This document shows positions 36,200-47,167 of a stretch of DNA of 64,000 nt, piece by piece. Where the stretch lies: the NCBI GenBank assembly GCA_950106755.1, contig OX467092.1, forward strand, positions 5,642,001 through 5,706,000, given 5' to 3'. Position 1 is the stretch's first letter; every line of letters starts with the position of its first letter. The DNA comes from Climacium dendroides (Eukaryota > Streptophyta > Bryopsida > Hypnales > Climaciaceae). The notes under the pieces were generated by a model, which saw only the letters and a list, made by a program, of their open reading frames with translations, did not search any database and was not told the origin of the DNA. A program made the position numbers and the translations under genes.

Positions 36200-37636
36200 C
36201 TAAACCTTGCTACTAAACCGAGGCTCTATTGCAAATGATATAGGGTTCAAACTAAATAATCCCAATTCGCCTACAAATCCTTCAGGCAAGGACGGAAGAG
36301 CTTCACACTTCTCTTCATCTTCAATATCAAATACTTCCCCACTGTGATCCACGGTGTTGTAGATGCACAGTTGCGACTCACTGAATGGAACCAATGCACA
36401 TTCCGGATACACTTCCAAACTCCGACCGCCACGCTTTTCCTTCTTCAAAACATTCACCAGCTCGAAAGTAGTCTTCTCGTCTTCTCCTTCACTGGGAGTC
36501 CACTCAATTCTATCAACCCAGTGCTCGGTAACTGGCCCATTGTCTCGCTCGGAGAACAAAAACAACTCGCCATGGTTTTCCACCAGCTGAAGAATCGTAG
36601 ACACCGGCAAAGCTTCAGCAGTCCATTTCGTCGACCAAAGTCCTTCTTCCACGTTGTATCCCAAGATGCCCTTCACTGTTTGACCACCCAGCTCCACAAA
36701 TCCGATGCAGAAAATGTTGCCATTTTGAAACACACCGGATTGATATTCATTCAATGCGAAAGCCGGCCCAGGAACATCACCCACTCTCTCCCACTGTCCA
36801 GTTCGAGAATCATATAATTCCGTGATTCTGGACAAACTCTCCTCACCTGTTGCAGAACTGCCTGCTACAAGTAGGTGGTATGCTTTTGAGGACTGATCCA
36901 CATACATGTGCATCAAAACAGGGTTCCGCCGATGGAGCAGCGGAGGAAGCTCCCTCCATTGTTGAGTGAGAGGATTGAAGACAACTAAGCGCTCCTCATG
37001 CATCGACTTGGAGAAATTCATGCACACCAGCCCCTCGTGGGCACAAAAGAGAAATTGTTTGAACAAATCCGGGTCAGGGTCACAATTGGGAGGAAGGAAT
37101 GTGAGCGGAGGTAACTTTCGCCACTTGCCTTTGTGTCCGGTGGTTGACTTGGGGTTTGGATCAAACGCCGCCCACTGCCAGACTCCCTTGTGGATGAAGA
37201 AAGAGCACGCTGTCAACACAGGCTTGGCCTTCAGTGAGAGTGCTTGAGTGAACTCCACGCTCTCGATCGAAGCTTTCCATCTCTTGGAGACAGACTTCAG
37301 CTTAAATATGTCTTCGTGATCAAGGTGCTCCAGTACACGCCCCTTGACTTCAGGGAGCAAACTATCCAGCTCGAGTTTCTGGAGCTCCATTTCATCCTCA
37401 ACCAATTCATTACACTTCGGAACGGGCATCTGGTAGCATATCGAGAATAGGGCATAAGTTAGTATGAGGTCATTAAGCAGAACCTCTGTCCACGGGAGGA
37501 AAAGGAGGAGAAGAGCTTCGATTAGAACACAACAAACGGTCCAGCAGTGGGGCTTCCAGGGATGCGCAGGTTGGCATCCGTTAATGCTATCGCCTGAACT
37601 GTTGTCGGTAGCTGACGATGTCCCGGAAGTAGGCAT
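36200..37636 (-). CDS. F-box 3: F-box/beta-propeller protein with hydrophobic N-terminal segment
   Basis: Intact frame of 478 residues, ATG at 37,636. The N-terminus MPTSGTSSATDNSS matches F-box 2, followed by an extra segment (about 15-84) with a strongly hydrophobic stretch at 33-67 (VCCVLIEALLLLFLPW, then ILTYALFSIC). The F-box lies at about 91-131, followed by a propeller-like domain nearly identical to the paralogs (FNPLTQQWRELPPL, YDSRTGQWERV). The role is that of an SCF substrate receptor. If the ATG at 37,636 is used, the protein may be membrane-attached; an internal Met at residue 70 or 83 would give a soluble form. The segment could also be an unspliced intron, but it is open throughout and has no good donor. 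TATA box at 37,701-37,707. Confidence 0.88.
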   Translation of the reverse strand: MPTSGTSSATDNSSGDSINGCQPAHPWKPHCWTVCCVLIEALLLLFLPWTEVLLNDLILTYALFSICYQMPVPKCNELVEDEMELQKLELDSLLPEVKGRVLEHLDHEDIFKLKSVSKRWKASIESVEFTQALSLKAKPVLTACSFFIHKGVWQWAAFDPNPKSTTGHKGKWRKLPPLTFLPPNCDPDPDLFKQFLFCAHEGLVCMNFSKSMHEERLVVFNPLTQQWRELPPLLHRRNPVLMHMYVDQSSKAYHLLVAGSSATGEESLSRITELYDSRTGQWERVGDVPGPAFALNEYQSGVFQNGNIFCIGFVELGGQTVKGILGYNVEEGLWSTKWTAEALPVSTILQLVENHGELFLFSERDNGPVTEHWVDRIEWTPSEGEDEKTTFELVNVLKKEKRGGRSLEVYPECALVPFSESQLCIYNTVDHSGEVFDIEDEEKCEALPSLPEGFVGELGLFSLNPISFAIEPRFSSKV

Positions 37637-37652
37637 ATTTCAGTACGCACGG

Positions 37653-37707
37653 GACTCTCGAAACTAGACTCTCAAAATGTTAAGCTTGACGGCTGACTGA
37701 ATTTATA
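37653..37707 (-). promoter_or_regulatory. core promoter of F-box 3
   Basis: On the minus strand TATAAAT (37,707-37,701) is 65 bp before the ATG. The plus-strand motif GACTCTCGAAAC (37,653-37,664) is shared with F-box 2. Confidence 0.5.
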
Positions 37708-37739
37708 CTTAGGGAACAAGCCGAGAGTGGCGAGCGAAG

Positions 37740-38210
37740 CAAACCTGCAGCGTGATTGCGGGGCAGTTGCTCCTGAGCAACAGTAAGCCCTCGTTTTGTA
37801 CAGACATGTGGAATTGGCATGACATTGTTAACTTTGAGCGCAATCAGGAACATTCCAACGCTGACTCAAAAAATTGGGCAGCTGAGTCCAACCAGGCGTC
37901 TAGCACTTTGTCAAACTTTTCATTTGTCTGAGGACTGGGAGCTTCTAAAGACTTAGACTCTCCTTTTTGCAGACCACACTAAATTTTATCCACTGCAATT
38001 CCAGTTATTTCCACATCCACAGTACAGGTACTTGGAGATTGACACTACGGGAGATGGATTTGTTTTGACAAGTAGACCTATGAGCCTATGTGTAGGAGGG
38101 GAGGCCTATAAATCTTGCTAAGACCCTCTTTACTCTTGAATAGTGCTATGGAAATCAAAGAAACCATGGATAAGTGAGGTTGATGTACCACCTTCATGAT
38201 AGTGATGATA
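37740..38210. repeat. F-box 5' segment, dispersed copy
   Basis: Similar to 60,040-60,460 and, inverted, to 62,050-62,220 plus 63,500-63,560. Landmarks: GTAAGCCCTCGTTT, GGAACATTC and GACCACACTAAATTTTA. Weakly similar to 26,930-26,980 upstream of F-box 2. No gene. Confidence 0.55.
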
Positions 38211-38984
38211 TCGTGGAGCACTCCTCGACACCAAATGATGTCCTGTTTCATGTAGGTTATGGCATTGAGTCCTAACTAGCGAGTCTTGAAGTGAGATTGC
38301 TTGTATCTATTAGGAAGTTGGAGATTGTTCAAATGCAATTAGTATTGGTGGTGAATAATGACACCTCAAAACACTTACAAATCAATAGAAGTATTACTCT
38401 ATGTCATCAAATGACATGCACAATGTCTTGTGAGAGTTGGATGATGGAAATCATGGTGAATGGAAACCTCATGACTAGTGTTGGAACTTAATGTTGTAGA
38501 TACATGACACATGAAGTGTTAAAGATTGTAACCCTTGATGTTACTAGAAGTGAAGTGACACGAAAGCATGTTAGTGATCTTGAAGAAGAAAGTGTCATTA
38601 AAGGCGTGACATGTAGAGTGTAGGATTCCAAATATGAATTATAAATTATAAATTTTTATCATCTATGGTAAATAATTTGTTCTTGCATTATTCACAAGAT
38701 AAATTTTTTGAATGAAGTTGTAAACATTTACCTTCCCTAGAAAAGCTCATAATACTTTTGTGGAAAGATTTGCAAGAGATTTTGTCCTTTAATATTGGTT
38801 TGTAAATCATCAATTTTGTTAAATTGGTGCTATTCAAGCACCATTAATTGTGGCATAATTATTATTTAAAGTTCTATATCGTGAATAGAAATAAATTTAT
38901 TGTTTTTTCTTTTTTTGAACAAGTGAAAAGAAGATTTGAATTTCAAAAAGTAGTATACATCAAAGCCAATCCAAGAGTATTTTA

Positions 38985-39716
38985 CCCCATATGCTTGCAT
39001 TAGATAGTATAAGAATATGTAGTTGAAAATTTCAAAACTTTAACTGCGTAGATAGAAAGATATTCATGTTTAAAGTGAAGAAAACAAGTTTTTTTTAACC
39101 TTCCTTGATTGGATTTTTTTTGACATTGAATATTTTTAACTTTATTATGTAGAAGTAAGTATGAGATAGAAGAAAAAAAATATATCTTTAATAGTTCTAA
39201 GCTAGAATTGAAACACACTAATTGCAATGGTGAGATTGTTTTAGCAAGCAAACAAAACCCTGTGGAACTTCTCTTTTTGAGAAATTGTGAAAGTTGAGTT
39301 AAAAAATAAATCCTGTAAGTTATTTTTTCAAGAATTTGTTTGAATTGCGTGCAAAACAAGATTCTCCATAATTTTCTCATTATTAATTCAAATATCATGA
39401 ATCAAGTCTTTCCATGTAGGCAAAAGTGTTTCCTATAAGAAACAATAATTTTAAAGCATTTATTTTATGTTTCTCTGATTTTTGGTGTGCTATCTGACAA
39501 TAAGCTTTAGTGTGGCACAACTTTTACTCCTAAGCTCTGATTGGAATTAAAAATTAGATTTTTCAAAAGCTAATGTGTTTTCTTATCTAAAAAAAGTTCC
39601 TTTGTTTTAAAAGATGAAAAAGTATAAATAAATAAAAGCTTCACAAAATCAGATTGAAAATTGAGATCAAAGGAACCTTGCAGTGTCCCCCAAGGCGGCA
39701 CTTGGTCCTTTGGGGG
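38985..39716. mobile_element. TTAA-family element, left-truncated
   Basis: Right end on the opposite strand CCCCCAAAGGACCAAG, followed by TTAA at 39,717-39,720. The interior matches the 1-kb subfamily. The left end was not found. Confidence 0.5.
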
Positions 39717-39779
39717 TTAATCGATTCTGCACGAGAAAATTCCACTCAGCCGGAGGCCATTCCTGAATTCCCCGGAGCA

Positions 39780-40640
39780 GTTCCTCTTCAGCCAAGTTTC
39801 CGGTTTCGTGGACAGGAATTTCTCAAACGACTGTTCGTGAATGCGTGATTGCAAAGGCACGTCCGCAAGTTTGAGCCCAGCAATCCTGCTTTCGCAACGG
39901 AGTTCTGAGTATACTCTGTTTCGGTTCGTGTAGGGAACCTGTTGCGATAGATTGATTCTTGTTTTGGACGCACTGGTGATATGAAGGCTTAGCTACGCAA
40001 GATTGCAAGCTCTATCATCAAGCGCAGACAGTTGCCCTTCTTGGAGCTCCTTGGGTGCTACTTGGTTACTGAGAAGTCCAGACCTTGCATTTTGTGAAAT
40101 TTCTCTGTTTCAAAGTGCTGTGTCGTGAAACTTTGCAGTTGGGGTTTCTGAAATTTTGGATTTGTAGTGTCGGGATCGTGAGAGACTACGCATGTAAACA
40201 CGGACTTCTGTCTGTCGTGCATCTTAGCAAATATCTCCGGGGTGCCGTCGTACATATCTGCAATTTGCAAAAGCTCTCAAATTCTTGTCTGCACGGGATT
40301 CACGGGATAAGTTTTCACTGACTCACAGCAATCGCTTCAAAGAGACAAGTGCAATTGCAGAATGGTTCTTTTGACGATAACGTCAAGTGCAATGTTATAT
40401 CCATGGTTTTCAAAAAAAAAACTTGCGACTATATTTGATCGTTGCCATGGACGTACACACCCTCCTCCAGATGCGGGGGAGACCACACACACTCCAGTCG
40501 AATTATTTGAGGGCAAACAAAGTAGAATAAGTGTGCAAGATGTGCTCGACTGCAAATTCCTTTTGAGACCTCGTTGCGTACACTGGTTGTACCGCAAAAG
40601 CCTCCTCCCAGATGATGTTCCAATCAACTTTTGATTTGCA
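39780..40640. repeat. unclassified repeat unit R2, copy 2 (5' of F-box 3)
   Basis: Same order and orientation as 26,960-27,720 plus 28,440-28,570, but uninterrupted. The minus-strand frame 40,270-40,058 (MQIADMYDGTPE...) is open for 70 codons and would be a conserved exon if the repeat ever coded. It matches no family I know. Confidence 0.6.
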
Positions 40641-40673
40641 TTTGCCGTCATGTTGTCCTCAAATGTATCTTCA

Positions 40674-40856
40674 AATATGGATTCATTTCTTCACGTATAT
40701 CCTCATCCGTATTTTCATTATACTGTTGCCAACTAATTGACCTCTGGTGAGGTCTAGGGTGACTCCTAGTACTGCCATGTTAACCCTGACCCATCAAACT
40801 ATCCAATCTCTGTATCAAGCCGTTCAATACCTGAGGTGTTCAATGCAGAGATAGGA
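40674..40856 (-). repeat. internally inverted block of the F-box 5' segment
   Basis: This block is inverted relative to 29,434-29,735, while the sequences on both sides (40,600-40,670 and 40,870-41,170) are in the same orientation as their partners. Landmarks: GACCTCTGGTGAG and CATCAAACTATCCA. Confidence 0.65.
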
Positions 40857-41179
40857 CCCTGTCATCGGTTCTCTGAAATCCCGGCAACTGTCTAAGAACC
40901 CCCAATGATCCTGGAAAATCTTGCAATTCCGTTGCTCCTGCAGAGACATTGTCTGTCAAGGATCACACCAAATTTCGCACACACATGTTTCGTGGAAAAT
41001 CATAGACCTGGAATGTTCCACAATGTGCTGTACTGCTGTCCACCATTTTCCCTCAATGAATGCGTGGCAGCTGCAAGTCGACGAATTTGGTCCTCCAGAC
41101 TGTTCGATTGCCGTGCAGAATGTGAACTGTCTGTCATGTCTGTACGTTGAAACAGAACGGGCAAACCCTTAATTTCCTA

Positions 41180-41400
41180 CCAAGGAAAAAACTCAACAAA
41201 CTGCGAGTTCGGGAAAAATTGGTGGCCAGTTCAAAGTTAGCCGGTCGCAATTTGAAAACATTGGGAAAAAAAAACCGGTGAAAAAATCTATAAAATTTCT
41301 ATTTTGAGTAAAACGACTCCGTACTTTGAAAAAACGGGAATTGAACAAAATTAGCCGGTAAAACTCAAAAAAAATTTCCCGCTGCTGCGAGCCAACTGAA
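41180..41400 (-). repeat. R2 fragment, inverted
   Basis: Inverted copy of 26,640-26,830 (landmark AAAATCTATAAAATTTCTAT). Confidence 0.6.
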
Positions 41401-41984
41401 AGTACAGACAATCGTGGAAACATGTTTGAAGATTTGACAAGTGTATCACATGTTGCCTTCATGGAAAGTGTGCGCCCTTTTCTTTCTTTTTCTTACACAA
41501 ATGAAAAGAATTCCATTGCAAAGAATAAAATACATATCCACCAGCCGCAAACGGCCTGGTGCGGGGGAGAAGAATACAGTCAACCCTCCCCAGACAGACA
41601 CGACTAAAACTTACCACCCAAAAGACCCCAAGGTCGGGCGCAGCGCCTGAGGGGGGCCTCACATTTACACCGCTGAACACGAAGCGGAGCCCCCGAAGGG
41701 CTCACGGAGTATGTGTGCCTTACTGTGGAAAACTTGTCCCACTGCAAAATCTGCAGACATGACGCACATGAAGAGAAGTGCAACCTCATTTCAACCCCCA
41801 CCTACAGTAATTGCTTCACTATTTGCAACCCTTCTTTATTTCTGAAAACAATTCGAGGACAGTCAGTCTTGTATTATTAGATTGGTGTCACATGAATAAG
41901 AGAAGACTGACAAATTGACAACTCTAGATGTCAGTTGTGAAATGAAGATGGGAAATAAGCATCGTGGTAGGAGTCAGAATTGGG

Positions 41985-42130
41985 TAAATTTACGATAGAG
42001 AATTGAATGCAGTGAGTCTCTCCTCAATCCTCATGTGGTGAATCATGCACAATTGCACACAAGCCCATCGTTTGCACAAACGAGAAATTACCCAAAGACT
42101 TTTGAAGGGAGAACGCAATACTCGTTCACT
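41985..42130 (-). pseudogene. F-box/propeller gene fragment
   Basis: A minus-strand frame contains CKRWACVQLCMIHHMRIEER followed by TAFNSLS, which aligns with CAHEGLVCMNFSKSTHEER followed by VVFNPLT of the intact F-box genes. Only one or two blades' worth is left. It represents a more diverged subfamily than F-box 1 to 3, since the fragment at 35.2 kb is closer to it than either is to the intact genes. Confidence 0.6.
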
Positions 42131-43950
42131 ATAACTGAAACGCCTGCGCAGAAACCCAGGCAGAGTGGACAGCAAGAATCATTTTGCACATGTCTTCTGT
42201 TGGACACGTCTGTTGCGCCAATCCTGGAAAATCAAGGAGGAGCAGGACACCAGGCAGCATGTTTATAGTGTGGTAGGTCTTGACCAAACTAAGGGAGGTA
42301 CACCCAAAACTGCCACAAATTGAGCTGTGAGTTGTGGGTAATTGAAAGTGTAAGTAGTGAATAGTGAATACAAGATAATGAAGATGTGTGTAGAAAACAA
42401 AGTGGTGGACAATCAATTTTCAGATTTTGGCAAATTTGAGACCATAGTAAAGGTACAAAATTTTGAAACTAGAGTACTTCAAACATCACGTAGGCCACTT
42501 GAAAATGAAGTGCTCCCTGCTCAACTCAAAGCAAATCAGTTGCATTTAAAAACTCTCCCCTTCTAAGGTGTCAGAATTGAAAGAAATGAAGGCGAAATCA
42601 CACTATTTATTATGGAGAAAAATAAACAAGCTCATAAATCAACAAGCAACAGAATGGTTTGTCAGAGTCTTAGAGATGTGAATGCTCAATCATGTGAGCT
42701 TTGATGCCTTTGACATGTACCTAAATTGCCAAAGCTTCTTCCAAAAACTGCATAAAAGACCCCCTGAAAATCCTATTTCAATTACTCACAATTTTCAAAG
42801 TGTATTCACACCATTTTTGGCTAATTCTAGGGGTAGTTTAAGGCACAATGCAATTTCAAACGTACCTACCTTAAGTCGTGTGGGTGTGAAGAAATTCAAG
42901 ACCCTCAATTATACTTGTACCCAAAAATCAATATATTGAGAATATTTCATATATGAGTTAGGTTAGAATTTTGTTTTTGAAAAGTTGGTACGCACTTTTC
43001 TAGGCTTTTCTTTTCATTTTTTATGAAGTGCCAAAGTGGCAATCATTTAAAATTTGGTGAACCATTGTATTTTCTACATTCATCCATCTTTTGGACTAAA
43101 AAATTCATATTCATGCACCTTTTCATCCAAATTTTGTGACTTCCTCTACATTTTCAATAGAAATGGAAATTTCTAGCAAAGAAAGATTACTTTTATCTAA
43201 CAAAAAGTATATATTTATTTTGAAATGGTGGAATCTAATCCCATGGTGCCAAAAAAAGGGTTGATATCTATAATTGGAAAACTTTAGGGACAAACTTGAG
43301 CACCCATACTGAACTAGTATTTTTAATTCAATACCTGCATATAACATATATTGGTTATGTAATTTTTTATTTAATTATAATTATAAAATTTTAGTTGTTG
43401 GGTTGGGTGATTTGTAAATTTTCTAAAGTATCGAAGGTAAAGGGTATTAAATTTATAAGCTAGAAAATAGAGGTCTGAACACAAAATTTACATATATGCA
43501 AAAGCTAGAAAATATATACACAAATTGAATTTCTATTAGTCCAAGTGAAAATATAGTACAAAGGGCAAAAGTGAGAGTGCTAAACAACCTCCATGTCAAA
43601 GACACAATGAGTACCCTCATTGAGACTACCTTAGAGATTGAGAAGAATTACACAAGATAAAAAAAAATTGTGCAACAAACACCACCCCTTATTGGGTTTG
43701 TGAATGTGAAAGAAAATGAAACCCCTAGTTTACTCATGTTGGGTTCTTATTGAGTTCATTCAAGTTTTGAACTCCATGTACCCAAGCTCCTTATCCAATA
43801 TCCATATCTAGACCTCTTATATAGGTTGATACCTCAAAATCCATCCAACATTAATTTGGATTCAACCCTATATCGACAAGGACAATAAGATAGCTAGAAC
43901 CACCCATAATTATCCAAATAAGCAATTGTGGATAAATGTGAAGTGTAGTA
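42131..43950. other. AT-rich intergenic DNA
   Basis: No gene. 42,990-43,140 resembles 63,690-63,860 near the window end (landmark GAAGTGCCAAAGTG), an old dispersed repeat. Confidence 0.4.
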
Positions 43951-43959
43951 AGGTGAAAG

Positions 43960-44270
43960 AATTATTTCCACAGGTGCAAAAATAGAAATGAGGGGGATTG
44001 CAAAAATTTGGTAATTTTATTGCATCAATTAAAATTGCTATGAACTTTGGAAGACAAAAGTTGGTCTAAACCCATGTCCAATGTTTAGACTATTCCAAAA
44101 TCACTCATTTAAGAGTTCACTTTGGTACTCCAAACCAAGCTAATGTGTCATGAAAAGAATGGAGGAATTGATGGGGGGAAATCAAGAACTCATGTTTAGA
44201 AATTAGTTTAGCCTCTTTTGAATTTCAACTCCCCTATTGATTGGTGATGGGGTTGTGGTTGATAATGAGT
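43960..44270 (-). repeat. dispersed repeat R3, uninterrupted copy
   Basis: Inverted counterpart of 32,810-33,420. The sequence around 44,119-44,139 shows the site where the 33-kb copy holds a hAT-like MITE: a single copy of the target sequence, with one change. Confidence 0.65.
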
Positions 44271-44707
44271 GGTTTGACTTTAGTATCTAACCGTGAATGA
44301 TTTCAAGGTTCATGTTTTTTTCATTGACTACTTGGGTGATAAATTTTGTCCTTTGACTCCTTTGACTACCTAGCATGATCTATTGGTCATTGAATGTATT
44401 TATACTTATTAGATTCACAATATATTTATTAAAATGATGACAAATTAAAAAAACATTCCACATGTATAATAGTCAACTCATTTTTTAACAACAAAAGATA
44501 CACTAAAAGGTGGTCGAATCAAAATGATATATGCTTCCCATTGATGGGATAATGCTTGTCCATTGTTTAAGTCTGTACACAACTGCAACATTGACAATCC
44601 AAAACCATTCCTCAATATTGAAAAATATTGAATGAACTCTTTTCCATGTGTATAAATCATAGGAATTTGTTCATTGAATTCATAAAATTGTTACACTTTT
44701 CAACTCA

Positions 44708-44853
44708 CACTACTAGAAAATTTCGTTTTTATGTTGTTTTGGTCGCGTTGATCCAGTCAAAATCTGACAGAAATCTGTTGAAACAGATTTCTGTCAAATT
44801 TTGAACGGATCAACGCGATCAAAACAACAGAAATACGAAATTTTCTAGTAGTG
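44708..44853. mobile_element. CACTA-type foldback MITE 1 (146 bp)
   Basis: Both ends read CACTACTAGAAAATTTCGT inward, the classic CACTA terminus; the inverted repeats span almost the whole element. Flanking 3 bp are TCA and CCA (a one-mismatch target duplication). Confidence 0.85.
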
Positions 44854-45016
44854 CCAATTCCAACTCTTTTGACCTTGATTTTGCACTATGCTAGGATAAT
44901 GCAAACTTGAATATGAAGTTCTCCACATGAGGTTACAAAAGTAGGTACAAAAGTAGGGGATTGCAGTTAGGTTGGATCCACTTTGGGTCTACCTACCTTA
45001 GTAGTATGAATGAGGT

Positions 45017-45254
45017 CACTAGTAGAATCTCTTGTTTATTTAAACATGAGTCATTTAACTTGACGCTATTTACCTAAACGTTCAATGTAACAACCTCATG
45101 TTTTATGTCAATATTATGTCAATATTGACATCTACTAACGTTCATTGTAACATCTTCAATGACACAAAAATATGGGAGTGTTACATTGAACATTCAAGTA
45201 AATAGTGTCAAGTTAAACAACTCATGTTTAGATAAACAAGAGATTCTACTAATG
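45017..45254. mobile_element. CACTA-type foldback MITE 2 (238 bp)
   Basis: Left end CACTAGTAGAATCTC, right end on the opposite strand CATTAGTAGAATCTC, with inverted repeats of about 75 bp. Perfect 3-bp target duplication GGT (45,014-45,016 and 45,255-45,257), as expected for CACTA transposition. Confidence 0.85.
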
Positions 45255-46261
45255 GGTGCAGACAACTATCTAAAATAATCACAACTTTGACCCCAGCAAT
45301 GCTTCAATGTTGCCATCCTGACGACCTTTCCCAGTTGTGAGCTCAATGCTTCCTTCCTTTAAGCTGCCGGATCACCAACGATTCCATAAGAACCTTGTTT
45401 CCCTTCAGCTGTGGAATTTCAGAGCGTGAGAAAAGGAATTTCGAGCTCCATTCCATACTCAAGCTGTGAAACTTCATTGTTGCACTCTATCAGTCTATGG
45501 ATTATTTTTGGATTTCTCTGGAGGGATACAGCCTTCAAGATTCAAATTTCTTGCACTTGCGGGTTTGGGATTGCTCGTAGAGCCCGTACTCATTGCATTC
45601 TTTTTAAAATGCTGTGCTCGATTTATGTGCTATCCCCATTATCAACTAATCGGTCTTCTAGTGAAATGAACTTTGGAAGTGGAAATTGATTTTTGAGCCG
45701 AAGAGCTGTACCTCCACTTCAACAAGCCTTCCTCCATTCTTGAAAACAAACACACATTACTTCTTTTATCCAACTTTCAAACAATTTTTGAGTACTTGCA
45801 ATAAGTCGCAGTAATGAGTTGAGACTCACTATATTGGTGATTGAGACGCTCGGAACTCTAAACTGATCATGGCAAATTAATGTTGCCATTCGAAGAGACG
45901 GCAGTTTCTAGATCATTCTTCTGCGCTCGTCTGTTGTCTAGTTGGTTCAGATTCTCTAGTTGGTTTTTCAAGGCTATCAGGTTTTTCGATTTCCACCTTC
46001 AAATGCTCCTTGTCTACTATGAAGCTCTAATTGTAGAGTCAGCAAAGAAAAATGCGATCATTACCTCAATGCCGAATTATGCTACTGCGAGTAGATTCTT
46101 TCACTTGATTGCCTTTGGCATTGGAACCTCTCTTGATTTCCTACTACATCGGGAACAATTGGGGCCCGAAATGCAGACCTAAATATAGTCTAACCTGTGC
46201 TCACAACTTGATATCTTCATGAAAGATATAAGGTATGTGGAATAAGAGAGGGCTGAGTGTA
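45255..46261. other. GC-balanced island, unrecognised
   Basis: Several short frames (for example 45,880-46,182, with LIAFGIGTSLDFLLHREQ) alternate with hydrophobic stretches; no continuous gene or family is recognisable. It may be a decayed membrane-protein gene. Confidence 0.3.
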
Positions 46262-46600
46262 CAGTAAGGTCTACTTTATTTACGAATTCTTATCTTCCTT
46301 TCCTTGCGACTATATAGTTTTTTCAATTTCTAGCCCCAAGCTCCCATCTCAAACATCTGCCTCCGGCGCCCTATTCTCGCATCTTGTTGCGCACAGTAGT
46401 CCCCTACCTAGAGCCATCGATTTCCGCCCCAACAACACACTCCATGCACAATTAAATTTTTTTTTAAATTTGTACCAAAAACTTGCCAACGCCATGCCTT
46501 AATTGTAGCCCATCCTACCACTGCTCCTCACCTTCAATTCCATGAACAATGGCTACTAGCAGTCTTCCACATTGTCTTCTCCCATTGCCCTATGATCCGT

Positions 46601-46718
46601 CTCTTTCCCCGGCCTCCTTGTCACCACATTTCAATTTGATTCAATCTCACGCTTCTACACTCTTTCCCCGGCCTCCTTGTCACCACATTTCAATTTGATT
46701 CAGTCTCACGCTTCTACA
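46601..46718. repeat. 59-bp tandem duplication
   Basis: Two nearly identical copies, 46,601-46,659 and 46,660-46,718, each starting CTCTTTCCCCGGCCTCC. Inside the Tc1-like element. Confidence 0.9.
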
Positions 46719-46746
46719 CAGTGACTTTCACGTTGATGTCCATTTT

Positions 46747-46800
46747 TGGGGGGAGTGGGGAGTGGGGAGTGGGGAGTGGGAGGTGGGGGGGGTGGGTGGG
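46747..46800 (+). repeat. G-rich tandem tract (AGTGGGG repeats)
   Basis: Repeats of AGTGGGG followed by runs of G and GGGT. It has many runs of three or more G and could fold as a G-quadruplex. Confidence 0.8.
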
Positions 46801-47167
46801 TTATACCTTGCCGATTAGCTTGGTCGCCTCTCGAAGTGGCAAACATTATGGTTCAATTCTAATCACTTTTCTTTGCGTTCGTTGGCAATTCTTCTAATCC
46901 ATCTCTACCCTGCCATGGAGGTCCTGACTAGCGCCCGTGCCCAAAATTGTCATCAATTCTACTCAATTTGAACGCTTCCTTGGAGCTTTACACTGCAAGA
47001 TTGGGTTACTAGCATCTACAGTTGCAACAATTCAACTCCAATATCACAATTGAGGTCAATTTTGACCTTCAATTTTGCTCTCCATTTGAAGTCAATTCTA
47101 CGCATCTAAATTTTGCATTTTTTCTCATTCTATATCATTTTCTCATTAGATTATCAAGCGAACAAGG

